Source: PALSA-612 sp963776375
GTDB lineage: Bacteria; Actinomycetota; Thermoleophilia; Gaiellales; Gaiellaceae
Reading direction: 5' to 3'
DNA: 64,000 nt
NCBI GenBank assembly: GCA_963776375.1
Contig: CAVZMF010000007.1
Span: 6,334 to 70,333 of the forward strand
The position numbers and the translations under genes are program-made. How positions within the stretch are numbered: the first letter of the stretch is position 1; every line of letters begins with the position of its first letter. Below the pieces are notes generated by a model. It was not told the origin of the DNA. It did not search any database and saw only the letters and a program-made list of their open reading frames with translations. Positions 42,064 to 50,857 of this stretch are shown here, one piece after another.

Positions 42064-43005
42064 CTAGCGAAAGCCAATTCTGTTGGGAGGCCAGTAGACG
42101 AAGAAGACGGTTCCGATCAGGTTCCCCCGCGGGACCGAGCCCCACTGCCTCGAGTCGCACGACTGGGCGCGGTTGTCGCCCATGAAGAAGTACTGGCCCT
42201 TCGGGACGTGCCAGGTCCCGCTCTGCGAGTCCGGGTACTTGATGTAGGACTCCTTCAGCGGCCTGCCGTCGATGAACACCTTGCCGGTGCGCTCGGTGAC
42301 GGTCTCGCCTGGAAGGCCGACCAGGCGCTTCACGAACGTCCCGCCCTCGCCGCACTTCTGCTCGGCCTTCGGCGGCGTCTGGAAGACGATGATGTCGCCG
42401 CGCGACGGGTCGGAGAAGTCCAGGCAGATGCGGCACGCGAGCACGCGGTCGGAGAAGTGCGCCTGGCAGCCCGGGCCCGGCGTCGCGCAGTGGAGTGTGG
42501 GCTCCATCGACGAGGACGGGATGCGGTACGGGTTGACGACCCATTCCTTCAGCGCGAGCACGATCAGGATCGCGCCGATGATCGTCACCGCCCAGTCGAT
42601 GGCGATCCTCCACGGGCGCGGCAGGTTGCGCGTCATCCGGTCGACCGGGTTCCAGGTGTGTTGCTGCTCGGCCTGGCGGGGGGCGACGCGGGCGTCCTGG
42701 GCGATCCGCTCGTCGTAGGCGGCGCGGCGCGCGGGATCGGAGAGGAGCTCGTGCGCGGCCTGGATGTTCACGAGTTGCTGCTCGCGCTCCGGGCCGCTGC
42801 CGACCCACAGCTCGGGGTAGCGGGCGAAGCGTTGGTAGGCGCTCTCGATCTCCGTCTGGCTCGCGTCCCGCGATACCCCGAGGATCTCGTACGGGTCCAG
42901 TGTCCGCGTCCTGGCGCCGTCGGCTCGCGGGCGCGGCACGTCCTGAGGGGGCTCCGGTGTTTCGGGCGTGCCCGCGCCCGTCCTGGGCGGCTCGTAGTCG
43001 GTCAC
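42064..43005 (-). CDS. lepB: Signal peptidase I with an N-terminal degenerate J-domain
   Basis: 313 residues. Residues about 35-100 read LDPYEILGVSRDASQTEIES, AYQRFARYPELW and AAHELLSDPARRAAYDERI, a DnaJ J-domain in which the HPD motif between helices II and III is absent. A membrane helix (DWAVTIIGAILIVLALKEWV) leads to the peptidase: NPYRIPSSSMEPTL with the nucleophile Ser, TFVKRLVGLPGETV with the Lys base, and FFMGDNRAQSCDSRQWG. GTG 43005 overlaps the trmD stop as GTGA. The J-like part is cytoplasmic by topology, so it cannot touch the cleaved substrate side directly. Confidence 0.87.
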   Translation of the reverse strand: MTDYEPPRTGAGTPETPEPPQDVPRPRADGARTRTLDPYEILGVSRDASQTEIESAYQRFARYPELWVGSGPEREQQLVNIQAAHELLSDPARRAAYDERIAQDARVAPRQAEQQHTWNPVDRMTRNLPRPWRIAIDWAVTIIGAILIVLALKEWVVNPYRIPSSSMEPTLHCATPGPGCQAHFSDRVLACRICLDFSDPSRGDIIVFQTPPKAEQKCGEGGTFVKRLVGLPGETVTERTGKVFIDGRPLKESYIKYPDSQSGTWHVPKGQYFFMGDNRAQSCDSRQWGSVPRGNLIGTVFFVYWPPNRIGFR

Positions 43006-43662
43006 CCTGAGCTCCGGAGACGACTCTGGTCGCGGCGCCATTCCTCGATCCGGGCGTGGTGCCCGGACAGGAGCACCTCGGGCACGTGCCAGCCGCGGAA
43101 CTCGGCCGGCCGCGTGTAGTGCGGATACTCGAGGCCGCCGTCCAGCTCTGCCGAGAAGCTCTCGACACGTGGGGACTCCTCGCTCCCGGTTGCGCCCGGA
43201 AGCAGGCGCGAGACGGCGTCGACGACGACCATCGCCGGCAGCTCGCCGCCGGAGAGGACGTAGGGGCCGATCGAGACCGCGTCCGAGCACAGGTGCACGA
43301 GGATCCGCTCGTCGAAGCCTTCGTAGCGGGCCGAGAGCAGCGTCAGGCGCTCCTCGCCGGCGAGGTCCTGGACGACCTGCTGGTCGAGCGGCCGCCCCTG
43401 CGGCGTCAACACGACGACCCGGTGGTCGGGCTGCGCCGCCGTAGACGGCGTCGAGCGCCGCGGCGGCCACGTCCACCCGCAGCACCATCCCCGCGCCGCC
43501 GCCGTACGGCTCGTCGTCGACCTGACCGGCGCGAAGCGGTGTGAAGTCCCGGTAGTTGAACAGCCGCAGCTCGAGCTCTCCGCCGAGCACGGAGGCGAGA
43601 GGACGCTGCTCAGTGAGCCATGCGAAGGCGTGTGGAACCAGGGTGAAGACGTCGAGCTGCAC
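43002..43662 (-). pseudogene. trmD: trmD (tRNA m1G37 methyltransferase), one frameshift near 43435
   Basis: N-terminal part: MQLDVFTLVPHAFAWLTEQR and FNYRDFTPLRAGQVDDEPYG with GGGAGMVLRVD. After ALDAVYGG the frame is lost and resumes as AQPDHRVVVLTPQGRPLDQQ, then LLSARYEGFDERI and SIGPYVLSGGELPAMVVVDA, the trefoil-knot SAM site. Total length is 3n+1. TrmD is essential in most bacteria and all motifs are intact on both sides, so a sequencing error is more likely than inactivation. GTG 43662 directly follows the rimM stop. Confidence 0.85.
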
Positions 43663-44160
43663 TCAGGGAAGGTACTCGTGGTCGCCGGCGAAGCCGCGCG
43701 CTATCACGATTCTGCCTGCCGCGAGGTCGACCTCGCTGATGCAGTCCTCGTGCATCGGCAGCGCCAGGCCCGAATCGAGCTCGAGCACGTCGTTCGCGAC
43801 GCCCGGCGCGACGTCGGCGACGCGCCCGAGCGCGCGACCGCCTTCCTCCTCGACCTGGAGCCCGACGAGCTTGAAGACGTAGTACGAGTTCCGCTCCGGA
43901 GGCGGAAGCGCGGACTCAGGCACTGCCAGCAGCGCCCCGCGCTCGACCGGCCGGTCGAGCCGGACCACGGGCCGTCCGCGGGCTCGCCTGACCGCGACGA
44001 CACGCGCGGGCTCGCCGCCGACCCAGAGCTCCGCATCGACTGCGAAACGCGCCACCTCCACGCTGGCGTCCTCCACGACGAACGACCCGTCCAGCCCGTG
44101 CGGCTTCCCGACACGACCGACGGTGACGAGGTCGTCTCCGCTCGAGGAGCTACTCGGCAA
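43663..44160 (-). CDS. rimM: Ribosome maturation factor RimM
   Basis: About 165 residues. The N-terminal barrel has VTVGRVGKPHGLDGSFVVED and LWVGGEPARVVAVRRARGRP; the C-terminal PRC-barrel has SYYVFKLVGLQVEEEGGRAL, GRVADVAPGVANDVLEL and IVIARGFAGDHEYLP. It assists 16S rRNA processing in 30S assembly. No ATG lies close to the first conserved strand; TTG 44160, overlapping the khpA stop, is used, with GTG 44193 as an alternative. Confidence 0.88.
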   Translation of the reverse strand: MPSSSSSGDDLVTVGRVGKPHGLDGSFVVEDASVEVARFAVDAELWVGGEPARVVAVRRARGRPVVRLDRPVERGALLAVPESALPPPERNSYYVFKLVGLQVEEEGGRALGRVADVAPGVANDVLELDSGLALPMHEDCISEVDLAAGRIVIARGFAGDHEYLP

Positions 44161-44389
44161 TCTCGAGCAACACCCGGCGGTCGGAGCGGGCACCGGACGC
44201 CCGCGCGAGCGTCCGCAGCGCTTGCACCATCCGCCCCCGCCGGCCGATTACCTTGCCGCGGTCGGCCTCGGCGACGTGGAGGCGCAGGAGCAGGTCGCCG
44301 TCCGACTCGATCTCCTCGACCCGCACGGCCTCCGAGTCCTCGACGATCTTCTTCGCCAGGTAGAGGACGAGATCGGCCGGGGCGGACAT
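44150..44389 (-). CDS. khpA: KH-domain RNA-binding protein KhpA
   Basis: 79 residues, essentially one type II KH domain. VEEIESDGDLLLRLHVAEAD and GKVIGRRGRMVQALRTLARA contain the G-x-x-G loop (GRRG). It begins four bases after the rpsP stop and overlaps the rimM start, the usual rpsP-khpA-rimM-trmD order. It binds RNA with KhpB-type partners in other bacteria. Confidence 0.93.
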   Translation of the reverse strand: MSAPADLVLYLAKKIVEDSEAVRVEEIESDGDLLLRLHVAEADRGKVIGRRGRMVQALRTLARASGARSDRRVLLEIAE

Positions 44390-44393
44390 GTGC

Positions 44394-44636
44394 TCAGGTG
44401 ATGTTCTTGGCCTTGAGCAGGCGCGCGACCGGCTGCGAGGGCTGGACGCCCTTCGACAGCCAGTCCTTGACCTTGGCCTCGTCGAACTCGATCAGCGACG
44501 GCTCGTGCTGGGGGTTGTAGCGCCCCACGATGTCGATGAACTTGCCGTCCCGCGGCGAGCGCGAGTCGGCGACCACGACGCGGTAGATCGGGTTCTTCTT
44601 CGAGCCGACCCGCGTCAAACTCATGCGGACTGCCAT
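44394..44636 (-). CDS. rpsP: 30S ribosomal protein S16
   Basis: 80 residues. MSLTRVGSKKNPIYRVVVAD, SRSPRDGKFIDIVGRYNP and AKVKDWLSKGVQPSQPVARL are the S16 signatures. It starts 20 bases after ffh. The C-terminus is short, without the extension seen in some actinobacteria. Confidence 0.96.
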   Translation of the reverse strand: MAVRMSLTRVGSKKNPIYRVVVADSRSPRDGKFIDIVGRYNPQHEPSLIEFDEAKVKDWLSKGVQPSQPVARLLKAKNIT

Positions 44637-44655
44637 ACCTCTCCCTTTCTGCTCG

Positions 44656-45978
44656 TCAGCGCTTCCCGGCCATCCCGGGCAGCGCGGGCATCTTGCCCTT
44701 GCTCAGCTGTTTCATCATCTTCTGCATCTGCTTGCGGGCGTTCAGCAACTGGTTGACCTGCTGCACCGTCGTCCCGCTGCCCTTTGCGATCCGCTGCCGC
44801 CGCGAGCCGTCGATGACGTGCGGGAGCTTCCGCTCCCTCGGCGTCATGGACAGGATGATCGCCTCGACCCGAGCCATCTCCCGCTCGTCGACGTCCACGT
44901 CCTTGAGCTGCTGTCCCATGCCGGGGAGCATCGAGATCAGGCTCTTCATCGAGCCCATCTTGCGCATCATCCGGTAGCTGGCGAGGAAGTCGTCGAAGTT
45001 CATCTCGCCGGCCATCATCCGGGCCTCCATCTCCTTCTGCTCGTCCTCGGTGGCGACGGCCTCTGCCTTCTCGATCAGCGTGAGCACGTCGCCCATGCCG
45101 AGGATCCGCGAGGCCATGCGGTCGGGGTGGAAGACCTCGAGCTGGTCGAGCTTCTCGCCGACGGAGGCGAGCTTGATCGGCTTGCCGGTGACGGCGCGCA
45201 CGGAGAGCGCGGCGCCGCCGCGGGCGTCGCCGTCCAGCTTCGTGAGCAGGACGCCGTCGAAAGCGATCCGCTCCTGGAAGGCGAGCGCGACGTCGACGGC
45301 CTGCTGGCCTGTCATCGAGTCGAGGACGAGCAGGACGTTGTGCGGCTTCACGGCCTGGTGCACGCGCTCGAGCTCGTCCATCAGCTCCTCGTCGATCTGC
45401 AGCCGGCCGGCGGTGTCGACGATCGCGACGTCGCGACCCTGCGACCGTGCCTGCTCGAGACCCAGCTTCGCAGCCTCGACCGCGTCGCTGCGCTCGGAGC
45501 TGTAGACCGGGATCTGGATCTGCTTGCCGAGCTGCTCGAGCTGGGAGATCGCAGCCGGCCGCTGCAGGTCTGCGGCGACGAGCGCGGGGCTCTTGCCGTC
45601 CTTCCGCAGCATCAGTGCGAGCTTGGCCGCGGCCGTCGTCTTCCCCGAGCCCTGCAGGCCGGCGAGCAGGATCACGGTCGGGGGGCGTCCGGAGAAGGCG
45701 AGCCGCGAGTCGGCCGAGCCCATGATCTCGGTCAGCTCCTCGTGGACGATCTTTACGACCTCCTGGCCGGGTGTGAGGCTCTTCGTCACCTCCTGGCCGA
45801 GGGCCCGCTCCTTGACGGCGGCGGTGAACTCCTTGACGACGCCGAGGTTGACGTCGGCTTCGAGCAGCGCGAGGCGGATCTCGCGCATGACCTTCGAGAT
45901 CGTCTCCTCGTCCAGCCTTCCGCGCGAGCGGAGGCCGCCGAGGACCGCTTGCAGCTTGTCGCCGAGGGCGTCGAACAT
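44656..45978 (-). CDS. ffh: Signal recognition particle protein Ffh
   Basis: 440 residues. The N domain is followed by a GTPase G domain with ILLAGLQGSGKTTAAAKLAL, VAADLQRPAAISQLEQLGKQ, VAIVDTAGRLQIDEELMDEL and LLTKLDGDARGGAALSVRAV. The Met-rich M domain has FDDFLASYRMMRKMGSMKSL and GSRRQRIAKGSGTTVQQVNQ and ends in KGKMPALPGMAGKR. It targets membrane proteins to FtsY, whose gene lies just upstream in the same direction. Confidence 0.96.
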   Translation of the reverse strand: MFDALGDKLQAVLGGLRSRGRLDEETISKVMREIRLALLEADVNLGVVKEFTAAVKERALGQEVTKSLTPGQEVVKIVHEELTEIMGSADSRLAFSGRPPTVILLAGLQGSGKTTAAAKLALMLRKDGKSPALVAADLQRPAAISQLEQLGKQIQIPVYSSERSDAVEAAKLGLEQARSQGRDVAIVDTAGRLQIDEELMDELERVHQAVKPHNVLLVLDSMTGQQAVDVALAFQERIAFDGVLLTKLDGDARGGAALSVRAVTGKPIKLASVGEKLDQLEVFHPDRMASRILGMGDVLTLIEKAEAVATEDEQKEMEARMMAGEMNFDDFLASYRMMRKMGSMKSLISMLPGMGQQLKDVDVDEREMARVEAIILSMTPRERKLPHVIDGSRRQRIAKGSGTTVQQVNQLLNARKQMQKMMKQLSKGKMPALPGMAGKR

Positions 45979-46003
45979 CGTCGGACAGTGTACGGAGGTA
46001 GAC

Positions 46004-46028
46004 GTGGGGGAACCCGTGGTTCCCCCAC
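46004..46028. other. Perfect 11-bp hairpin between ftsY and ffh
   Basis: GTGGGGGAACC (46004-46014) pairs with GGTTCCCCCAC (46018-46028) across a 3-base loop. No T-run follows on either strand, so it is not a typical terminator. It lies in the 183-base gap ahead of ffh and could act as an mRNA processing or partial termination element. Confidence 0.6.
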
Positions 46029-46161
46029 GAGCCCCCTCCTTCTTCGCAGCGTGTCGCCGATCGCGATCTTGCGCTCCGGCGAGAGCGCGGTCTCGCCTCC
46101 GCGCGCGGAAGGTGTCTCGTCTCCCCGAGGACCGGCGACGCCCGCGACTTGGCGAAAAGGG

Positions 46162-47115
46162 TTAGCCGTCGTCCGAGCCGACGAGAGCGCGCGCGAAGTC
46201 GGCCGGGTCGAAGGGCTGGAGGTCCTCGAGGGCCTCCCCCACGCCGATCAGCTTGACCGGCATCTCGAGCTCGACGGCGATCGGCAGCACGATGCCGCCC
46301 TTCGCGGTGCCGTCGAGCTTCGTCAGCGCGACGCCGGTGACGTCGACGGCCTCGCCGAACAGGCGCGCCTGCTGGAGGCCGTTCTGGCCCGTGGTCGCGT
46401 CGAGGACGAGCAGCGTCTCGTGCGGCGCGCCTTCGAGGCGATCGGCGATCACACGGCGGACCTTCCGCAGCTCGTCCATCAGGTTCGTCTGCGTGTGCAG
46501 CCGCCCGGCCGTGTCGACGAGGACGACGTCGCGACCGCGGCTCCGCGCAGCGGAGACCGCGTCGAAGGCGACGGCCGCGGGATCGGCGCCCTTCGTCGAG
46601 CCGACGAAGTCCGCCCCGGCGCGCTGCGACCAGATCTCGAGCTGCTCGTCGGCGGCGGCGCGGAACGTGTCTGCTGCGGCCACGAGCACAGACCGCCCGT
46701 GCGCGGAGAGACGGTGGGCGAGCTTGCCGATCGTCGTCGTCTTCCCGGTGCCGTTCACGCCGACGACGAGCACGACGCTCGGGTGCTCGTTGACAGCCAG
46801 CGTGGCCGGCTCGCCGAGCAACGCTCCGATCTCCTCGACGAGCGCCCCGGCGAGATCGTCGACGTCGCGGCGCTTGCGCAACCGTTCCACCAGCTCGTCC
46901 GTCGCTGCCATGCCCACGTCGGCCGAGATGAGCGCCTCTTCGAGCGCCTCCCACGACTCGTCGTCACGCGGGTCGAAGCGCCCGAGCGGAAGGCGGATGA
47001 CGGTCCGCGTGCGGCCGAGCGAGCTTCGCAACCGCCCGAAGAAGCGCCGGCGCTCGGCCTCCGGCTCGGCGACCTCGTGCTCGTCGCCGAGCAGCTCTGA
47101 CCAGCTCCGCGCCAT
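46162..47115 (-). CDS. ftsY: Signal recognition particle receptor FtsY
   Basis: 317 residues. After a short charged N-terminus the NG domain has SVVLVVGVNGTGKTTTIGKL, VLVAAADTFRAAADEQLEIW, VVLVDTAGRLHTQTNLMDEL, VALTKLDGTAKGGIVLPIAV and KLIGVGEALEDLQPFDPADF. The acidic A domain is almost absent, as in many actinobacterial forms. ATG 47115 (MARSWSELLG) is chosen; upstream in-frame sequence lies in the regulatory gap. An inverted repeat at 47205-47241 lies about 90 bases ahead of the start. Confidence 0.94.
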   Translation of the reverse strand: MARSWSELLGDEHEVAEPEAERRRFFGRLRSSLGRTRTVIRLPLGRFDPRDDESWEALEEALISADVGMAATDELVERLRKRRDVDDLAGALVEEIGALLGEPATLAVNEHPSVVLVVGVNGTGKTTTIGKLAHRLSAHGRSVLVAAADTFRAAADEQLEIWSQRAGADFVGSTKGADPAAVAFDAVSAARSRGRDVVLVDTAGRLHTQTNLMDELRKVRRVIADRLEGAPHETLLVLDATTGQNGLQQARLFGEAVDVTGVALTKLDGTAKGGIVLPIAVELEMPVKLIGVGEALEDLQPFDPADFARALVGSDDG

Positions 47116-47204
47116 CCGGGCGCGCAGGATAGTCAGTCGCGCGGCGGCGGTGCCGGGCGCCGAGCCGGTGCCGGACGCCGCGGCGGTCGCCGCGCGCTGT
47201 GGGC

Positions 47205-47241
47205 AAATCGTCACAGTCACGTCTCACCCGCGTGACGATTT
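47205..47241. promoter_or_regulatory. Inverted repeat upstream of ftsY
   Basis: AAATCGTCAC (47205-47214) and its exact complement GTGACGATTT (47232-47241) are separated by 17 bases in the gap between the smc stop and the ftsY start. The arms are less GC-rich than their surroundings. It could be an operator or an RNA hairpin in the ftsY leader. Confidence 0.5.
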
Positions 47242-47311
47242 CGCCGCTACGCTCACATCGGGGGTCAGGGCCGAAGGCCCCGGGGGAAACCAACTAACGG
47301 ATGTCCGCGGC

Positions 47312-49808
47312 TCACGCCGCGGCTTCGGCGGCTTCCTCACGCGGGAGGCGCCGCGACAGCACCTGCGAGACGCCGTCGCCGCCCATCGTCACACCGTAGA
47401 GGATGTCTGCGGCCCCCATCGTCCGCTTCTGGTGCGTGACGACGATGAACTGCGCCCGATCGGCGAACTCGCGCAGCAGCGCGACGAAGCGGCCAATGTT
47501 CGTGTCGTCCAGCGCCGCCTCGACCTCGTCCAGGAGGTAGAAGGGGCACGGGCGCGCGAGGAAGAGCGCAAACAGGAACGAGATCGCCCCGATCGCCTTC
47601 TCCCCGCCCGAGAGCAGCGACAGGCGCGTGATCCGCTTTCCGGCCGGACGCAGCTCGACCTCGATGCCCTGCTCGGCCTCGCCGTCCTCGCCCTCGCCCT
47701 CGCCTTCCGCCTCCGTCAGCCGCAGCCGGCCCTCGCCGCCCGGAAACAGCGTCCCGGCGACCTCGGCGAAGTTCCGCTCGACGGCGGCGAACGTCTCCGA
47801 GAACCGGCGCTCGACCGTCTCGGTCAGCTCGCGACGCAGCTTCTCGAGCTCGGCCAGCGACTGCTCGAGGTCGGCGCGCTGGGTACGCAACTCCTGGAGG
47901 TGCTCCTTCTCCCGCTCGTACTCCTCCTTGGCGAACGGGTTGACGCCGCCGAGCGTCTCGCGGCGGCGCTCGACTCGGACGAGCTTCGTCTCCAGCTCCT
48001 CCCTCGGGCCCTCGGCCGGCTCCGCGCCGGCGTCGGCCAGCCGGCGCCGCGCCTCGCCGGCCTCGGCCTCCAGCCGTGCCAGCTCGACCCCGACCGCCGT
48101 AGCACGCTCGCCCGCGCCGGACGACTCGTGGCGCAGGTCGGCCTCTGCCGCGCCGAGCCGCCGCAACTCGGCGGCGAGCTCTGCCGCGCGCCCCGATTCC
48201 GTCCTCGTCGCGGCTTCGAGCGGCGCCTCGTGCCGCCGTGTCGCCGCGATTGCGAGGCCGACCTCCGCCTCCAGCCGCTCCCCCAACCCGACGAGTCGCG
48301 GATTGGCGTGGCGCACGCGCGGCTCCGCCCGGGTCGCCCGCGCAGCGAGCTCGCGCGCCTGCGTCTCCACGAGCCGACACTGCGCCTCGAGCTCGAGCTG
48401 GATCGCCTCCGCCGCTTCGCCCGCGAACCACAGCTCGCCCCGTCCCGGGTCGTAGCCGACTCCCTCGCGGGTCACGGCCGGGCCGGAAGAGGCCAGGAGC
48501 TCCTCGAGCGGGACGACCGGCAGCTCGCGGACGAGCTCATTCGGGTCGCGGCCGACGAGGACGACGAGGCTGCCGAGACCCGACGCGCGCGCGTGCTCGA
48601 CGAGGCCGAGCCCGTGTTCGGTGGTCTCCGCAAGCACCGCGGCTGCGCGATGACCCAGCGCCGCCGCCACCGCCCGCTCGGCGCCCGGCTCGACCTCGAG
48701 CGCGCTCAGCGCCAGCCGCTCGCCGCGCTCGGACAGCGCCCGGGCCGCCGGCGGCAGCCCCTCGCGTTCGTCCAGCGCGCGCCGCAGCGCGGCCGCGCGC
48801 GCCTCGGCGATCCGCGCCTGTTCGGCGAGCTGCTCTCCGACCCGTTCGATCACCGGCTCCCGGAGCCGCGCAAGGAGTTCTCCGGCCGCCTCGCGACGCA
48901 GCTCGAGCCGCTCCCTGCCGCTCCGCAGCCGGTAGAGCGTCGCGGCGGCGCCTTCGCGACCCCCCGCAACCGCCGCGAGCTCCTCTTCGGCCCGCTCGCG
49001 CTCCCGCAGGAGCGCCTCGAGCATCTCTTCGAGCTTCCGCCGTTCCTCGACGACAGTTCGGCCACGCCGCCGTGCGTCATCCGTCCGCTTCCCGAGCTCG
49101 CGCGAGGTCGATGGTCGCGATGCCGGCACGCAGCCCGGCGATCTCCCGGCCCAGCTTCTCGGCGCGCTCGGCGGCCGTCGCCTGCAGCGCCAGCGGCCGC
49201 AGCCGTTTCGCCACCTCCGCCTCGAGGTCGCGCGCGCGCTCGACCTGCTGCCCCACGCGGGCCAGCTTCAGCTCCGCACGATGGCGCCGGCGTTTGAAGC
49301 GACCGAGCCCCGCCGCGTCCTCGACGAGAGCGCGGCGCTCGGCTGCGCTCGAGGTCAGGATCGCCTCGACCTTGCCCTGGCTGACGATCGACCCAGCGCC
49401 GGCGCCGAGGCCGACGTCGGCGAGCAGCTCGACCACGTCCAGGCGGCGGACCTGCGCGCCGTTGACGAGGTACTGGCCCTCGCCGCCGCGGTGCAGCCGC
49501 CGGACGATCGACACCTCGGAGAAGTCGAGTCCCGGCAGCGCCTGGTCGGCGTTGTCGAAGACGAGCTCGACCTCGCAGAACTCGGCTGCCGACCGCCCGG
49601 CCGACCCCGCGAAGAGCACGTCGTCGGGTTTTTCCGCACGGAGCTCGCTCGGCGCCAGCGATCCAGATGCCCACACCAGGGCATCGGCGATGTTCGACTT
49701 CCCCGACCCGTTCGGGCCCACGACGACGGCCACGCCCGGCTCGAGCCGAACCTCCACCTGGTCGGGGAACGACTTGAACCCCCGCATGCGAACGGCCTTC
49801 AGGTACAC
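47312..49808 (-). pseudogene. smc: smc (chromosome segregation ATPase), one frameshift near 49080-49129, short coiled coils
   Basis: N-terminal head: MYLKAVRMRGFKSFPDQVEV with Walker A VVVGPNGSGKSNIADALVWA and GAGAGSIVSQGKVEAILTSS. After GIATIDLARARE the frame stops at 49077; the coiled coil resumes in another frame (DDARRRGRTVVEERRKLEEM). A hinge follows (LEVEPGAERAVAAALGHRAA), then the C-terminal head with LSLLSGGEKAIGAISFLFAL and FYLLDEVEAALDDTNIGRFV. The joined product is only about 830 residues against the usual 1150-1200, with arms clearly shortened. Total length is 3n+1. SMC is important for growth, so an error is likely for the frameshift, not for the short arms. Confidence 0.85.
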
Positions 49809-49904
49809 GCGGGCGCAACGCTAACGATCAGCGCGGATGGCCCGAAGGGCCCGGGGGGACGTGAAGACCCGCCGAAGCAGGCCCTCACAGAGTGTCGCGC
49901 GCCG

Positions 49905-50561
49905 CTAATAGTCCGGCGGCACCTCTCCGGCGAGCGACTCGAGCGCCTGCTGCGCTGCCTCCTGCTCGGCTTCCTTCTTCGTCGACCCGGTGCCGACGCC
50001 GCGCTGGTCGCCGTCGATCAGCGCCGCGCAGGTGAAGCGCCGGTCGTGCGCGGGGCCCTCGGTCTCGAGCACAGCGTAGACGACCTGTTTGCGCATTCGC
50101 GCCAGCTCCTCCTGCAGCTCGGTCTTGTAGTCCACCGAGTGCGTAGCGGCGTACTCGATCTGGCCGCGGAAGGCGGCGACAATCGGCTTCTCGACATGCT
50201 CGAAGCCGCGCTCGAGGAAGATCGCCGCGAGCGCGGCCTCGAGCAATGCGGCGAGGACGTTACGGTTCTCCGCGAGCCGGCTGAGCTCCTCGGGCTGCGC
50301 GGCGGCCCCGCGCGACTGCAGCTCGCGCCCGAGCTCGAGCTCCTGCGCGATGACCGCGCAGGCGCGCCTCGAGACCACGTGGGAGCGGATCTTCGCCAGC
50401 CGTCCTTCGGTCAGCTCGGGGAACCGGTCGTACAGGTGTCGCGCCACGGCCAGCTCGAGGACGCTGTCGCCGAGGAACTCCAGCCGCTCGTAGGAGGACG
50501 CCCGGTCGGGCGCCCACGACGAGTGGGTGAAGACATGCTCCGCCCGCTCCGGCGGCAGCAA
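49905..50561 (-). CDS. rnc: Ribonuclease III
   Basis: 218 residues. AEHVFTHSSWAPDRASSYER is followed by LEFLGDSVLELAVARHLYDR, the RNase III signature with catalytic Glu and Asp. NVLAALLEAALAAIFLERGF is the second catalytic block. A double-strand RNA binding domain closes it (KTELQEELARMRKQVVYAVL, GTGSTKKEAEQEAAQQALES). TTG 50561 is the only near start; the frame is open back into acpP without a better codon. It cleaves structured rRNA precursors. Confidence 0.92.
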   Translation of the reverse strand: MLPPERAEHVFTHSSWAPDRASSYERLEFLGDSVLELAVARHLYDRFPELTEGRLAKIRSHVVSRRACAVIAQELELGRELQSRGAAAQPEELSRLAENRNVLAALLEAALAAIFLERGFEHVEKPIVAAFRGQIEYAATHSVDYKTELQEELARMRKQVVYAVLETEGPAHDRRFTCAALIDGDQRGVGTGSTKKEAEQEAAQQALESLAGEVPPDY

Positions 50562-50610
50562 GCGGATCAGCTCGGCGAGCTGCCGAACGTCGCCTGCCCG
50601 AGTGTCGCCG

Positions 50611-50856
50611 CTACTGGTGCGTCGAGACGTAGTCGACGGCCTGCCCGACAGTCGTGATCTTCTGCGCGTCCTCGTCGGAGATCTTGATCCCGAACTGGTC
50701 CTCGAGCTCCATGATCAGCTCGACGAGGTCGAGCGAGTCGGCGTCGAGATCCTCCTGGAACGACGCCTCTTCCGTGATGTCGTTCTCCTCGACGCCCAGT
50801 TGCTCGACCAAGACCTCCTTGACTCGCTCGAAGACTTCCTCGCGCGAAGCTGCCAT
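50611..50856 (-). CDS. acpP: Acyl carrier protein
   Basis: 81 residues. Acidic helical protein with DLDADSLDLVELIMELEDQF, in which the Ser of DSL carries phosphopantetheine, and GIKISDEDAQKITTVGQAVD. It starts one base before the plsX stop region, on the same strand, linking fatty-acid and phospholipid synthesis. AGAGAGGTGAC precedes the ATG. Confidence 0.95.
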   Translation of the reverse strand: MAASREEVFERVKEVLVEQLGVEENDITEEASFQEDLDADSLDLVELIMELEDQFGIKISDEDAQKITTVGQAVDYVSTHQ

Positions 50857-50857
50857 G

